A stretch of DNA of 64,000 bases, taken from contig AP017605.1 of the NCBI GenBank assembly GCA_002356515.1, forward strand, positions 3,605,001-3,669,000, given 5' to 3'. The position numbers and the translations under genes were made by a program. Below, one piece after another: positions 52,371 through 62,635 of the stretch. Numbering within the stretch: the first letter of the stretch is position 1; each line of letters starts with the position of its first letter. This DNA is from Mesorhizobium loti (GTDB taxonomy: Bacteria; Pseudomonadota; Alphaproteobacteria; Rhizobiales; Rhizobiaceae). The notes under the pieces were generated by a model. That model searched no databases. It saw nothing but the letters and a program-made list of their open reading frames with translations, and was not told where the DNA came from.

Positions 52371-53147
52371 TTATGTCGGCTTCCGGGCAATATCTCGTGA
52401 TACCGCATTCCCGGCACTCGCACCGACATAGCGCTGGAACACCTCCGGACCAGCCCCGGCAAAGAAATCTTCCGCGCTGCCGGTGGCAGCGACTGCACCA
52501 TTGTCCAGAAACACCACATTCTGGCCGATCCGGTGGGCATCCTGAGGCTGATGCGTGACGAACAGCACTGTCATGCCGCGTTCGGCATGCAAGCCGGCAA
52601 CCAGATCGAGCATGTCGTCGCGCAAGGCCGGCCCCAGCGAAGCAAAGGGTTCGTCGAGCAGAAGCACCGGGCGATCGCGCACCAGGACGCGCGCCAACGC
52701 AACACGCTGGCGCTCGCCGCCGGAGAGTTCATGCGGCAAGCGTCTTTCCTTGCCGCCAAGCCCTGTGCGTTCCAACGCCTCGGCGATGGCGATTCGATCG
52801 GCCTCGGTCAGCCGCAGCGCTGGCGAGCGGCCGAGCCCGACATTCTGCTCGACGGAAAGATGGGCAAAAAGATTGTTTTCCTGGAACACCATCGACACCG
52901 GCCGCGCGGCTGGCGGCGCGGCGCCGACATCGGCCCCGCCGATCAGCACGCGGCCGGACTGCGGTGTCTCGAAGCCAGCGATCAGGTTGAGCAACGTCGA
53001 CTTTCCCGAACCGCTCGGCCCCATAATGGCGGTGATTTCCGCCGCGGCGAACCCGACATCGAAAGCAATCAGCGCCTCGCCATAGCTGAACGAGACCTTG
53101 TCCAGCCGTACCGGAACGCCCTTCCTGCCCACCGCCCCGTCAGACAT
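52371..53147 (-). CDS. thiQ: Thiamine ABC transporter ATP-binding protein
   Basis: A 258-residue ATPase: Walker [10 protein letters not shown], signature LSGGERQR and Walker [13 protein letters not shown]. The ATG at 53147 overlaps the thiP stop by eight bases. A long upstream extension of the frame lies inside thiP and is not coding. Last gene of thiBPQ, controlled by the riboswitch ahead of thiB. Confidence 0.92.
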   Translation of the reverse strand: MSDGAVGRKGVPVRLDKVSFSYGEALIAFDVGFAAAEITAIMGPSGSGKSTLLNLIAGFETPQSGRVLIGGADVGAAPPAARPVSMVFQENNLFAHLSVEQNVGLGRSPALRLTEADRIAIAEALERTGLGGKERRLPHELSGGERQRVALARVLVRDRPVLLLDEPFASLGPALRDDMLDLVAGLHAERGMTVLFVTHQPQDAHRIGQNVVFLDNGAVAATGSAEDFFAGAGPEVFQRYVGASAGNAVSRDIARKPT

Positions 53148-54858
53148 TACGGACCTTTTCCCTTCCCAGCCAATCCGCGGCCAGTACCAAAGCGAGGCAG
53201 ACCAGGCCAAGCAACAGCGCCAGGCCGGCGGCGTCCTCGGTGCGGTAGCTGCCCATGCGCGAAAGCAGAAGGTAAGGCAAGGTCTGCACGGAATCACTGC
53301 CGAACAGCGCAATGACGCCGAGATCGCCAAGCGACAGCGCCATGGCGAAAGCAAAAGCGGTGGCGAGCGGCCGCCGCAATGACGGCCAGTCCACCAGCCG
53401 CAGCCTCGCCCAGCCGGAAATGCCGAGCTGCGCGCAGAGCCGTTCGTGACGCTCGCTCGCCGCGTCATAGGCGGGGCGGACGGCGCGCAGCGCGAACGGC
53501 ATCGCCATAACAGCATTGACGGTGGCGACCATGACCGGGGCGATGGCAAAGACATCGCCGGCATGGCGCAGCAACAGGAACCAGCCGGCGCCGATGACGA
53601 TCGGCGGCACGACCAGGACAAAACCGGCGCCGGTGTCGGTTGCATGTTCGAGCACTGTCCTTGGACCGGCGCGGCGGTTCAACGCCAGTGCCCGTCGCGC
53701 CATGGTCAGGGCCAGCGACAGCATCACCGAAAGCAGCGCCGACAGGAAGGCCAGCACCGCACTGGTCAGTGTAACCTGCCGAACAGTGGCTTCGCCGGCG
53801 AGCCGGCCGAGATCGGCCCCTAACCCGGCGAGCACCGTGGCCGCCATGGGTCCGACAACGAACAGCAGCGCCAGCACGATAAGCGCGGCGTTCAGTGTGG
53901 TCTCGGTCCCGTTGACGGAGAGATAGCGGCGCGGCGCGACCGGCAGGTTGGTGTCGCCGACGACATTGGCGCCAAGCCGCGTCAGCGCCAGCACCACGAC
54001 GAAGGTGAGCGCGATCTGCAGCGTCGTCAGGGCGACAGCCCGCGCGGGATCGAAATCGAAGCGCAGCGCCTGGTAAATGCCGACCTCCAGCGTCGTCGCG
54101 GCCGGCCCACCGCCCAGCGTCAAAACGATGGTGAAGGATGTGATGCAGAGCATGAAGACCAGACCGGCGACGCCGGGTAAGGCACCGCGCAGCGTCGGCC
54201 ATTCGATCAGCCGGAACGCCGGCCGCGCCCCCATGCCGAGCTGGCTCGCCAGCCGCCATTGGTCGGCGGGAATGGTCTGCAGCGCCTCAAGGAACAGCCG
54301 CGTCGCCAACGGCAGGTTGAAGAAGACGTGGGCGACGAGAATGCCGGGCAGGCCATAGATGCCTGGCCAGCCCTGACCGCCGACGGCGCTGAACAGCCCG
54401 GCGAAATAGCCGGCGCGGCCGTAAAGCGCGAGAATGCCGAGCGCCGCGACGATCGCCGGCAGCGCCAGCGGCACGGCGAAGAGCTGCAGGATGAAGGCGC
54501 GGCCGAAAAAACGCGGATGCCGCGACAGCGCGCGTGCGACGAACAGAGCTGGGATAACCGAGAGCAGGGTCGAAAGGGCTGCCTGCCAGAGCGTGAAGCG
54601 CACGACACGTAGGAGATAGGGATCGAAAGCTGCCCAGGCGCCCGAAAGGTCATGAGCGCCTTCGACAAGCAGCCCGGCAAACGCGCCGCCGATCAGCAGT
54701 GTGATGGCGGCGAGCGCGATGATGCCGGCACTGATGCGGGAGTCAGACGCGCGCCTTCCACCCTCCCCTTTGTGGGGAGGGTCGGAACGCGGATGCCGCG
54801 AAGCGGTGTCCGCGAGCCGGGGTGGGGGTGAGGCAGTGCTCAGCGTCGCAGCCCCCAC
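53140..54858 (-). CDS. thiP: Thiamine ABC transporter permease
   Basis: A fused double-unit permease of about 572 residues with some twelve helices in two halves, as usual for ThiP. The only in-frame start visible is GTG at 54858, inside a palindromic repeat that also supplies a GGAG site. About the first 33 residues ([19 protein letters not shown]) would thus be repeat-derived. The true membrane part begins at [17 protein letters not shown]. The end overlaps thiQ. A non-standard start nearer the first helix cannot be excluded. Confidence 0.88.
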   Translation of the reverse strand: MGAATLSTASPPPRLADTASRHPRSDPPHKGEGGRRASDSRISAGIIALAAITLLIGGAFAGLLVEGAHDLSGAWAAFDPYLLRVVRFTLWQAALSTLLSVIPALFVARALSRHPRFFGRAFILQLFAVPLALPAIVAALGILALYGRAGYFAGLFSAVGGQGWPGIYGLPGILVAHVFFNLPLATRLFLEALQTIPADQWRLASQLGMGARPAFRLIEWPTLRGALPGVAGLVFMLCITSFTIVLTLGGGPAATTLEVGIYQALRFDFDPARAVALTTLQIALTFVVVLALTRLGANVVGDTNLPVAPRRYLSVNGTETTLNAALIVLALLFVVGPMAATVLAGLGADLGRLAGEATVRQVTLTSAVLAFLSALLSVMLSLALTMARRALALNRRAGPRTVLEHATDTGAGFVLVVPPIVIGAGWFLLLRHAGDVFAIAPVMVATVNAVMAMPFALRAVRPAYDAASERHERLCAQLGISGWARLRLVDWPSLRRPLATAFAFAMALSLGDLGVIALFGSDSVQTLPYLLLSRMGSYRTEDAAGLALLLGLVCLALVLAADWLGREKVRNV

Positions 54859-54903
54859 CCCGCTCCGCTTCGCGGATCGACCCTCCCCACAAGGGGGAGG
54901 GTG
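54759..54903. repeat. Palindromic repeat element at thiB-thiP junction
   Basis: About 145 bases. Left hairpin CCCTCCCC/GGGGAGGG, right hairpin CCCTCCCC-ACAA-GGGGGAGGG, with GGGGTGGGGGTG and CCCCCACCCCG in between. It has the same layout and many identical blocks as the element at 42239-42382. It lies 11 bases after the thiB stop and spans the 5' end of thiP, contributing its start codon. Confidence 0.85.
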
Positions 54904-54913
54904 AGAAGCGCAC

Positions 54914-55912
54914 TCATTTGCTCATCACCGCCAGCCATTCATCGACCCAGGCCTTGCGGTTGGCCGCGACCTCTTCGGGGCTGAACAGCAAGGTCTTGGT
55001 CGGCTTGACCAGTTTGTCGAAGGCCGGGTTGAGCGGCTTGTCGGTCTTTCCAGCCGGGAACATCCAGTTGGTCTCGGGGATGGCGTCCTGGAATTTCGGG
55101 CCGGTCATGAAGGCGATGAATTTTGCCGCCAGCGGGTTCTTGGCGCCGGTCGTGGTGATGCCAGCGACCTCGATCTGCAGATACTCGCCTTCCTCGAAGG
55201 AAGCCGCCTGGTAGCGCTGCGTGTTCTCCGCGACCATGTGGTAGGCCGGCGACGTCGTGTAGGACAGCACCATCGGCGCCTCGCCCTTGGTGAACAGGCC
55301 ATAGGCCTCGCTCCAGCCCGGCGTCACGGTGAGCACCTTTGTCTTGAGCTTGGCCCAGGCTTCCGGCGCCTTGTCGCCATACACCGACTTCACCCACAAC
55401 AGCAGGCCGAGGCCGGGTGTCGAGGTGCGCGGATCCTGGATGACGATCTTGTCGTCGGTGCTGCCTTCGACCAGTTCCTTCAGGCTCTTGGGCGGCGTCT
55501 TCAGCTTCTGCGTGTCATAGACAACAGCGAAATAGCCGTAATCGAAGGGCACAAACGTATCGTCGCTCCAGCCACCCGGCACGTTGACATCGGAGACCGT
55601 GCCATGCGGGGCGAACAACCCGCTAGCCTTGGCATCAGCGGTGAGATTGGTGTCGAGGCCGAGCACGATATCGGCCTTGGTCGACGCCCCTTCGAGCTTG
55701 ACGCGGTTGAGCAGCGCCACGCCATCGGCGACCGAGACGAACTCGACATCGCAGCCGCATTCGGCCTCGAATTCCTTCTTAACCACGGGGCCGGGACCCC
55801 AGTCGGCGGTGAAGCTCTCATAGGTGTAGACGGTGAGCTTGTCCTTGGCCAAGGCCGGCCCGGACAGCGTCACGACCATGGCTGAGACAAGAGCGTATAA
55901 AAGCGTGCGCAT
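54914..55912 (-). CDS. thiB: Thiamine ABC transporter substrate-binding protein
   Basis: A 332-residue receptor with a signal peptide (ends near ALAKDKL). Family segments are [32 protein letters not shown] and [19 protein letters not shown] precedes the ATG at 55912. The frame is open further upstream through the riboswitch, but that is not translated. It binds thiamine and its phosphates in the periplasm. Confidence 0.94.
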   Translation of the reverse strand: MRTLLYALVSAMVVTLSGPALAKDKLTVYTYESFTADWGPGPVVKKEFEAECGCDVEFVSVADGVALLNRVKLEGASTKADIVLGLDTNLTADAKASGLFAPHGTVSDVNVPGGWSDDTFVPFDYGYFAVVYDTQKLKTPPKSLKELVEGSTDDKIVIQDPRTSTPGLGLLLWVKSVYGDKAPEAWAKLKTKVLTVTPGWSEAYGLFTKGEAPMVLSYTTSPAYHMVAENTQRYQAASFEEGEYLQIEVAGITTTGAKNPLAAKFIAFMTGPKFQDAIPETNWMFPAGKTDKPLNPAFDKLVKPTKTLLFSPEEVAANRKAWVDEWLAVMSK

Positions 55913-55965
55913 CGGCGCCTCCTTCGTTCGAATTGAAAGGAATTGAGGCGTCGGACTGGCCGAAA

Positions 55966-56065
55966 CGTCTAATCCCTCCGCCGGTACAAACCGGATCAGG
56001 TTCAGCGGGTTGGCGAGATTGCCTCTCAGCCGGTCCGCGAAGATCGCGTCCGGCACCCCGTTAGA
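55966..56065 (-). ncRNA. TPP riboswitch (THI element)
   Basis: On the minus strand, from about 56065 down to 55966, the sequence carries the conserved parts of a THI box: CGGGGTGCC near the 5' end, GGCTGAGAGG, and ACCCGCTGAACCTGATC followed by GGAGGGATTAGAC. It is in the 5' leader of thiB and should switch off thiBPQ when thiamine pyrophosphate is abundant. Confidence 0.95.
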
Positions 56066-56158
56066 GCGTTTCGACACATAGGCCCGGCCGAGGAACCGCG
56101 CAAGTGGCAGTTTGCCGGCCTTCCGTTTCCGCTGCCGGGCTGGTACAGGCCACCAGAT

Positions 56159-56803
56159 ATGAGCACATTCACCATCCTGCTTGGCGGCGATCTCATCCGC
56201 ACGCCCCGGCTCGACCGCCAGGTCGAAGGCTCACGCGTCATCGCCGCGGATGCCGGCATCGGCCATGCCCGGCTGCTCGGCCTTGTGCCCGAACTGTGGG
56301 TGGGCGATTTCGATTCGGTTCCCGCCGATCTCCCCGCCGACCTCGCCGCGGTGCCGCGCCAGACCTTCCCGGCGGAGAAGGACAAGACCGACGGCGAACT
56401 GGCGGTCGCCGCAGCCCTCGAGCGCGGCGCGACTCGTCTTGTGCTGGCGGGTGCCTTCGGCGGCAAGCGTGCCGACCACGCTTTCCTGCATCTGGCGCTC
56501 GGCTTGCGGCTGGCCGAGGCCGGAACGGATGTGCTGCTGACCAGCGGCGCCCAGGAAGGTATCCCCCTGCTGTTGGGAACGGCCGGCTTCGACTATGCCG
56601 ACGGCACGCTGTTTTCGATCCTCGGTTTTTCCGAGCTTGCCGGCCTGACCGTCACCGGCGCGAAATGGCCGCTGAACCAGGTCGAGGTGGCCTTCGGTTC
56701 TTCACTGACCATCTCCAACGAGGTTCGGGGCCGCCTCGAGATCGCGCTCGGCCACGGCCGCGCACTGCTGCTCGCGCATCCCTATCCGCTACCCGAAAGC
56801 TGA
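56159..56803 (+). CDS. thiN: Thiamine pyrophosphokinase
   Basis: A 214-residue thiamine pyrophosphokinase that makes thiamine pyrophosphate. It has [11 protein letters not shown], the Asp-rich WVGDFDSVP, the lysine/aspartate motif [11 protein letters not shown], and LTISNEV near the C-terminus. It is divergent from riboswitch-controlled thiBPQ, so import and activation of thiamine lie together. The stop is one base from the ABC-F start. Confidence 0.93.
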   Translation: MSTFTILLGGDLIRTPRLDRQVEGSRVIAADAGIGHARLLGLVPELWVGDFDSVPADLPADLAAVPRQTFPAEKDKTDGELAVAAALERGATRLVLAGAFGGKRADHAFLHLALGLRLAEAGTDVLLTSGAQEGIPLLLGTAGFDYADGTLFSILGFSELAGLTVTGAKWPLNQVEVAFGSSLTISNEVRGRLEIALGHGRALLLAHPYPLPES

Positions 56804-56804
56804 C

Positions 56805-58625
56805 ATGGCCCCGCCCCTTCTCAATCTCGACGGGATAAAACTGACCTTCGGCGGCACGCCGCTGCTCGATGGCGCCGCCTTGACGGCTTCGGCCGGCGAC
56901 AAGATTGCCCTGGTCGGTCGCAATGGATCCGGCAAGTCGACGCTGCTCAAGATCGCCGCCGGCCTGATCGAACCGCAGGACGGCGAGGTGTTCCGTCAGC
57001 CTTCGGCGACCGTCCGCTATCTGCCGCAAATGCCAGACATGGAAGGTTTCGCCACCGTGCGCGCCTATGTCGAGGCGGGGCTGGGGCCTGCCGACGATCC
57101 GTACCGCGCCAGCTATCTGATGGAGCATCTCGGTCTCACGGGCGAGGAGCGGCCGGGCGATCTCTCCGGCGGCGAGGCGAGGCGCGCCGCCCTGGCGCGC
57201 GTCATGGCGCCGGAGCCCGACATTCTGCTGCTTGATGAGCCGACCAACCATCTTGATCTGTCCGTCATCGAATGGCTCGAAGAGGAGCTCGTCCGCACCT
57301 CATCGGCGCTCATCGTCATCTCGCACGACCGCCGCTTTCTCGAGCGCGTGTCGCGCGCCACTGTCTGGCTCGACCGGGGCCAGACCCGCAGGCTGGACAA
57401 GGGTTTCGGCCATTTCGAGGAATGGCGCGACCTGGTTCTGGAAGAGGAAGAGCGCGAACAGCACAAGCTCGGCCGCCAGATCGTGCGCGAGGAACACTGG
57501 CTGCGCTACGGCGTGACGGCGCGGCGCAAGCGCAACATGCGCCGGTTGGGCGAGTTGCAGACCATGCGCCAGCGCTTCCGCGGCCATCGCGGCGCCGAAG
57601 GGACGGCGACCATGGTGGCGAGCGACGCCGCCGAATCCGGCAAGTTGGTGATCGAGGCGAAGAACATCGAGAAGAGCTTTGGCGACCTCACCGTGGTCAA
57701 AGGCTTCTCGACCCGCATCCAGCGTGGCGACCGCGTCGGTCTCGTCGGCCCGAACGGCGCCGGCAAGACGACGCTTTTGAAGATGCTGACCGGCGAATTG
57801 GCGCCGGACGCCGGTTCGATCAGGCTCGGCACCAATCTGGAAATCGCCACACTCGACCAGAAGCGCGAGGCGGTCGATCCGCAGGAGACGCTGGCGCAAT
57901 ACCTCACCGACGGGCGCGGCGAAAACCTCGTCATCAATGGCGAGCAGCGCCATGTCGTCTCCTACATGAAGGATTTCCTGTTCAAGCCGGAGCAGGCACG
58001 CACGCCGGTGCGCGAACTGTCCGGCGGCGAGCGGGCGCGGCTGATCCTGGCGCGCGTGCTGGCGCGGCCGGCGAACCTCCTGGTGCTCGATGAGCCGACC
58101 AACGATCTCGACATGGAGACGCTGGAGCTGCTGCAGGAACTGGTCGCCGGCTTTGCCGGCACCGTCATCCTGGTCAGCCACGACCGTGATTTCCTCGACC
58201 GCACGGTCACCAGCATCATCGCACCGGACGGCGACGGGCGCTGGATCGAATATGCCGGCGGCTATTCCGACATGCTGGCGCAGCGCGGCGGCACCAGGCT
58301 CGACGACCGCAAGGCGCGCGCCAAAGCTGAAGCCGGCGACGCACAGTCGCCAGGCAAGAGCGAACCGGCAGCCCCGAAAGGGCCTGCGAAGAAACTGTCG
58401 TTCAAGCAGAAATTCGCCCTGGAATCGCTCCCCAAGAAGATCGAGGCGGTGACCGCGTCGATCTCGCGGCTGGAGAACAACATCGCCGACCCGGCCTATT
58501 ACGAGCGCGATCCGGCCTCGTTCCAGAAGACCATCGCCGCCCTCGACAAGGAGCGCGCCACGCTGGCCGCGCTCGAGGAAGAGTGGCTGGAACTGGAGAT
58601 GCTGCGCGAGGAGATGGAAGGGTGA
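56805..58625 (+). CDS. ABC-F ATPase (Uup-like)
   Basis: A 606-residue soluble tandem ATPase: first Walker A GRNGSGKST, second GPNGAGKTT; signatures LSGGEARR and LSGGERAR; Walker B LLLDEPTNHLD and LVLDEPTNDLD. The linker between them is basic (EEHWLRYGVTARRKRNMRR). The C-terminal coiled coil (EAVTASISRLENNIAD) resembles Uup, which binds branched DNA or ribosomes. One base follows the thiN stop, so the two may be co-transcribed. Confidence 0.93.
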   Translation: MAPPLLNLDGIKLTFGGTPLLDGAALTASAGDKIALVGRNGSGKSTLLKIAAGLIEPQDGEVFRQPSATVRYLPQMPDMEGFATVRAYVEAGLGPADDPYRASYLMEHLGLTGEERPGDLSGGEARRAALARVMAPEPDILLLDEPTNHLDLSVIEWLEEELVRTSSALIVISHDRRFLERVSRATVWLDRGQTRRLDKGFGHFEEWRDLVLEEEEREQHKLGRQIVREEHWLRYGVTARRKRNMRRLGELQTMRQRFRGHRGAEGTATMVASDAAESGKLVIEAKNIEKSFGDLTVVKGFSTRIQRGDRVGLVGPNGAGKTTLLKMLTGELAPDAGSIRLGTNLEIATLDQKREAVDPQETLAQYLTDGRGENLVINGEQRHVVSYMKDFLFKPEQARTPVRELSGGERARLILARVLARPANLLVLDEPTNDLDMETLELLQELVAGFAGTVILVSHDRDFLDRTVTSIIAPDGDGRWIEYAGGYSDMLAQRGGTRLDDRKARAKAEAGDAQSPGKSEPAAPKGPAKKLSFKQKFALESLPKKIEAVTASISRLENNIADPAYYERDPASFQKTIAALDKERATLAALEEEWLELEMLREEMEG

Positions 58626-58757
58626 CGAGCATTCGGCCGTAGGCCGATCAATCGACAACGATTTGTCGATTGAAGCGACGAACCGCCCGCAGCCATAGCG
58701 GAGGGCCGGGCGCTCCCACCCGCAACCCAGGTCGCTCGATTATTGCCTCCATACGAG

Positions 58758-58780
58758 AATGCGCATACATTATGCGCATA
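58758..58780. promoter_or_regulatory. Repeated ATGCGCAT operator upstream of ccdA
   Basis: The palindrome ATGCGCAT occurs at 58759-58766 and again at 58772-58779, 13 bases apart, 15 bases upstream of the ccdA start. Two adjacent dyads are the usual layout for autorepression by an antitoxin ribbon-helix-helix dimer. Confidence 0.55.
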
Positions 58781-58794
58781 TTGCGGAGGCTATT

Positions 58795-59037
58795 ATGCGT
58801 AAGATTGCCTTGAATGCGATCCGTCAGCCAGCCAATCTGTCGATCGATTCGAACCTCATGAGGGAAGCCAAGGGGCTGGACGTGAATGTCTCACGCGCCG
58901 CGGAAGCTGGCATCGCGGAGGCGGTGGCGGCTGAAAAAACGCGGCTGTGGAAGCTTGAGAACCGCGCCACGATGGACGCCTGGAACGACTACGTCGAAAA
59001 GAACGGCATCCCCTTGGAAGAGCACCGGCAGTTCTGA
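58795..59037 (+). CDS. ccdA: CcdA-type antitoxin
   Basis: An 80-residue antitoxin. The N-terminal part (MRKIALNAIRQPANLSIDSNL start) is typical of CcdA/ribbon-helix-helix and contains NLSIDSNLMREAKGL; the C-terminal part (AEKTRLWKLENRATMDAWNDY) is the toxin-binding segment. GGAGG lies five bases before the ATG. It overlaps ccdB by one base (TGATG). It neutralises CcdB and represses the operon. Confidence 0.88.
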   Translation: MRKIALNAIRQPANLSIDSNLMREAKGLDVNVSRAAEAGIAEAVAAEKTRLWKLENRATMDAWNDYVEKNGIPLEEHRQF

Positions 59038-59336
59038 TGCCCCGCTATGATGTCTTCGCCGGTCGGATCGAAGGCAACTATCTGCTCGACGTTCAATCCG
59101 ACCTGCTCGACAATTTCAAGACCCGAGTAGTCGTCCCTCTGCTGCCGGTCGCGACGGTGCCGCCACCGATGCGAAAGCTTCATCCGATCTTCGAGATCAA
59201 CGGCCGAAAGCTGGTCATGGCGACACACCTGATTGCCACCGTCCCAGTGAGTGAATTGGGGGAAAGTCGCCTGAACCTGACAAAGCACCACGACGACATC
59301 GTCGCCGCGCTCGACATGCTGTTCCAGGGCTTCTGA
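59037..59336 (+). CDS. ccdB: CcdB-type toxin
   Basis: A 99-residue CcdB-family protein, the F-plasmid type of gyrase poison. Family regions are MPRYDVFAGR, YLLDVQSDLLD and VVVPLLP. The F toxin ends in a Trp-Gly-Ile needed for gyrase binding; here the end is LFQGF, so the Trp is Gln, as in some divergent homologues. Toxicity should not be assumed. A chromosomal copy of a plasmid addiction module. Confidence 0.85.
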   Translation: MPRYDVFAGRIEGNYLLDVQSDLLDNFKTRVVVPLLPVATVPPPMRKLHPIFEINGRKLVMATHLIATVPVSELGESRLNLTKHHDDIVAALDMLFQGF

Positions 59337-59368
59337 ACGAAGGCGACAGCCGAGCGAAACGCCCGTCG

Positions 59369-61048
59369 TCAGCCCGCTGTCTTCGCCTGCCAGGCCTTGA
59401 TCGCCTCGTCGAAGACCTTCTCGCCCGGAATGCCTTTTTCCATGGTCAGCAGCGCCCGCCGTCCGGTCTTGTAGACCACCGGCACATCGATCCAGTCCTG
59501 GCCGCGCAGCAAGGTCATGTTGGCGTCCTCGTCGGCCTTGGTGTCGTTGAGCGCAACGAGGAAGAAGCCGTCGGCGATCTTGGCCGGAATTCCGATCAGC
59601 GGGCTGCCGGCATCCTGCTCCGAACTCTTCATGGCGACGCGCAATATGTTGTCGACACCACCGCCCTCGAAACCGTCGGGCGTCAGGAAGATCATCTCGA
59701 TGATATGGCTGGCCGGCAGCGTCTGGTCGGTGTTGCGGCGGATGGTCATGCGCAGCTGGATGTCCTTGCCGGGAATGGTCGCCTCGGCGCGGATCGCCGG
59801 CTCGGGCGGCAGGTCGCCGCCGGGCGATTCCTGCACCAGCGACCACACGATGCTGCCGGGCTCGGCCGAACCCTGCGCCGTGCTGGTGCGCTCCTCATAG
59901 AAGATCGCCTTCTGGCCGACCGGCACCGAGCTTGCCGTCGCTGGAGCGGCGGCCGCCGGTGCTGCGGGCGCAGCGCCTGTAGGTGCTGCCGGCGGCGTGG
60001 CGGCAGCATCGGCCGGCGCCGCCGGTGCGGTTCCGTTGGCAGGCGGGGTTGCGGCGGGGGCGGTGCCTGCCGCAGGCGCAGGTGCGGCTGCGGCTGGTGC
60101 CGCCGCGGCGGGCGCGGCTGCAGCCGGTGGCGGCGCGGCCGGCGCATTCGTCGCCGATGGCGGCGTGGTCAGCGCGGCGACGGATTCCCCCTCGCCTATG
60201 CCGGTTTGTCCACTGGCCGGGCCGGGGTCGGTTTCGCCGCCTTCAGGCGTCAGCCGCTGCGTGAATTTCGTCGCTTCGGCGCCCGCTGCAGGTGCCGGCG
60301 GCGTCGCCGCCGCGTCGGTCGCCGGCTTGGCCGGTGCCGGTTTCACCGGTTCGGTCTTGGCAACAACCTTGCTGCCGCCCAGGCCCAGCATCTTGCCGAA
60401 AGCATCCTTGTTCAGCCAGATGCCATAACCGCCGCCGGCAACGACCAGCAAGGCGACAACGGCGGCGATCAGCCCGCCATAACTGCGCTTGCGCTCGGCC
60501 GGACGCAGGCGCTGGAACGTATCGGCCGCCGCCGGCTCGTCGTCGTTCGGGAAGACATCGGCGCGGTCATCGTCCTGCTCCGCATCCATGCCCGGCAAGG
60601 CATGGTCGGCGAGGTCGGGGGCTACTGGTTGCACCGGCGCGGGCTTCTGCCAGCTCGGCTCGGTCTTGGCGGCAGGCGGCGGCGCGGGACGGCTAGGCTC
60701 GGGCTTCGCGGCTGGCGGTGCCGGCCACGCCGGCTCCGCCTTCACCGGCTGGCGCGTGTGGCTCGGCTGGTTCTTGTTGCGGTCGATCGAGGAAAAGATG
60801 TGTTCCAGCTCGGCAAGCGGATCCGTTTCCGGCACGCTCTTGGCATAGTCGCGCTCGACGCTGGCAATGGCGTCTTCCAGCGAGCGCTTCTGCTTGGCTA
60901 TGACCTCGGCGGCCAGCGGCGGCGAATATTCCGCGAGCTTCTTTGCCAGCGCGGAACGGGCACCATCGTAGGTCCGTGTGCGCGTTTCGGGCGTCGGCTC
61001 GCCGTATTTGTCGAGCGCCTTTTTCAGAACAGCAACGAAATCTGCCAT
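59369..61048 (-). CDS. Pro/Ala-rich single-pass membrane protein of unknown function
   Basis: A 559-residue protein. The first 90 residues are helical and charged; a Pro/Ala-rich stretch follows, then one transmembrane helix (GGLIAAVVALLVVAGGGYGIW, about residues 190-210), a very long Ala/Pro linker, and a folded C-terminal part (about residues 380-555) with FYEERTSTAQGSAEPGS and GFFLVALNDTKAD. Topology suggests cytoplasmic N-terminus and periplasmic C-terminus spanning peptidoglycan. I do not recognise the family. It stands between ccdAB and purA. Confidence 0.75.
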   Translation of the reverse strand: MADFVAVLKKALDKYGEPTPETRTRTYDGARSALAKKLAEYSPPLAAEVIAKQKRSLEDAIASVERDYAKSVPETDPLAELEHIFSSIDRNKNQPSHTRQPVKAEPAWPAPPAAKPEPSRPAPPPAAKTEPSWQKPAPVQPVAPDLADHALPGMDAEQDDDRADVFPNDDEPAAADTFQRLRPAERKRSYGGLIAAVVALLVVAGGGYGIWLNKDAFGKMLGLGGSKVVAKTEPVKPAPAKPATDAAATPPAPAAGAEATKFTQRLTPEGGETDPGPASGQTGIGEGESVAALTTPPSATNAPAAPPPAAAAPAAAAPAAAAPAPAAGTAPAATPPANGTAPAAPADAAATPPAAPTGAAPAAPAAAAPATASSVPVGQKAIFYEERTSTAQGSAEPGSIVWSLVQESPGGDLPPEPAIRAEATIPGKDIQLRMTIRRNTDQTLPASHIIEMIFLTPDGFEGGGVDNILRVAMKSSEQDAGSPLIGIPAKIADGFFLVALNDTKADEDANMTLLRGQDWIDVPVVYKTGRRALLTMEKGIPGEKVFDEAIKAWQAKTAG

Positions 61049-61123
61049 GCTTCAGTCGACCTGTATTTTGCTTCCGCGCCGGCCCCCGCAAATCAGCCGC
61101 TATGCCCGGAAAGGCTTCAGAAA

Positions 61124-62422
61124 CTAGTCTTGAAACGGATCGGTCACAAGTATCGTGTCGTCCCGTTCCGGGCTGGTGGAGAGGAGGGCTACCGGCGCGC
61201 CGATCAACTCCTCTATGTACCGGACATATTTGACGGCCTGGGCCGGAAGATCGTTCCAGCTGCGCGCGCCGGCAGTGGTGCCTTTCCACCCTTCCAGCGT
61301 CTCGTAGACCGGTTCGACACGGGCCTGCGCGCCCTGGCTCGCCGGCAAATAGTCGATCATCTCGCCGTCGAGGCGATAGCCGGTGCAGACCTTGATCTCG
61401 TCCAGCCCGTCGAGCACGTCGAGCTTGGTCAGCGCGATGCCCTTGATGCCGTTGACGGCGACGGCCTGGCGCACCAGCACCGCGTCGAACCAGCCACAGC
61501 GGCGCTTGCGCCCGGTGACGACGCCGAATTCATGGCCGCGCGTGCCGAGGAATTCGCCGATCTCGTTCTTCTGTTCGGTCGGGAACGGACCTTCGCCGAC
61601 GCGCGTCGTGTAGGCCTTGGTGATCCCAAGGACATAACCGATGGCGCCCGGACCGACGCCCGAGCCGGCGGCGGCCTGGCCGGCCACCGTGTTGGACGAG
61701 GTGACGAACGGATAGGTGCCGTGATCGATATCGAGCAGCGTGCCTTGCGCCCCCTCGAACAGGATGCGCTCGCCGGCGCGGCGCTTGTCGTCGAGGATCT
61801 TCCAGACACGGTCCATATAGGGCAGGATCTCATCCGCGACCGAGGTCAATTCCGCCATGATCGCGTCATGCGTGACTTCGCCATGGCCAAGCCCGCGGCG
61901 CAGCGCATTGTGGTGCGTCAGCAGCCTGTCGACCTTCAGGGGAAGCGTTTCCAAATCCGCCAGATCCATCACCCGCACCGCGCGCCGACCCACCTTGTCC
62001 TCATAGGCGGGACCAATGCCCCGGCGGGTCGTGCCGATCTTCGTCCCGGAATTTGAGGCGGCGTCCTCACGGAATCCGTCCAGCTCCCGGTGCAACGACA
62101 GGATAAGCGCTGTGTTTTCGGCTATTTTCAGGCGATCCGGCGTCACGTCGACACCCTGCGCCTTGAGCTTCGCCACTTCCGCCACGAAAGCATGCGGATC
62201 GAAGACGACGCCATTGCCGATGATGGACAGCTTGCCCTGCCGCACGACGCCGGACGGCAACAGCGACAGCTTGTAGACCTTGCCGTCGACGACCAGCGTG
62301 TGGCCGGCATTATGGCCACCCTGGAAACGCACCACGACATCGGCACGCTCCGACAGCCAGTCGACGATCTTGCCCTTGCCTTCGTCGCCCCATTGCGAGC
62401 CGACGACCACCACATTGGCCAT
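61124..62422 (-). CDS. purA: Adenylosuccinate synthetase
   Basis: A 432-residue PurA, making adenylosuccinate from IMP and Asp with GTP. GDEGKGK (residues 12-18) is the P-loop, GHNAGHT the following catalytic region, and [14 protein letters not shown] and [10 protein letters not shown] later signatures. The ATG at 62422 is the family's normal start; the frame upstream is longer but not conserved. Confidence 0.97.
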   Translation of the reverse strand: MANVVVVGSQWGDEGKGKIVDWLSERADVVVRFQGGHNAGHTLVVDGKVYKLSLLPSGVVRQGKLSIIGNGVVFDPHAFVAEVAKLKAQGVDVTPDRLKIAENTALILSLHRELDGFREDAASNSGTKIGTTRRGIGPAYEDKVGRRAVRVMDLADLETLPLKVDRLLTHHNALRRGLGHGEVTHDAIMAELTSVADEILPYMDRVWKILDDKRRAGERILFEGAQGTLLDIDHGTYPFVTSSNTVAGQAAAGSGVGPGAIGYVLGITKAYTTRVGEGPFPTEQKNEIGEFLGTRGHEFGVVTGRKRRCGWFDAVLVRQAVAVNGIKGIALTKLDVLDGLDEIKVCTGYRLDGEMIDYLPASQGAQARVEPVYETLEGWKGTTAGARSWNDLPAQAVKYVRYIEELIGAPVALLSTSPERDDTILVTDPFQD

Positions 62423-62635
62423 GTTTCTTTTCCCTTGAGACGCCGCCGAGCGGCTTGGATATGGTTCGAAACGACAGGCCTCTATAGCGTCAAGACCTCG
62501 CGAGTGCGACCTTTCTTTGCCGCCGAAAATGCCCTGAGGCACAACAATTTTCGGCTTTGACATCATTTACTTGGACAGGCGGTGGCAATAGGCCGGCAAA
62601 CACCGTAGCGCATCCGCCGCGGCCGGAATCCCGCG

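Noticed and set aside
52371..53645. 424-codon extended frame for thiQ
   Set aside because: The first 166 codons lie inside thiP in another frame; thiQ proper starts at 53147 with the ATPase sequence.
58626..58757. Mobile element boundary near ccdAB
   Set aside because: No transposase, inverted repeat pair or target duplication could be seen around the toxin-antitoxin genes.
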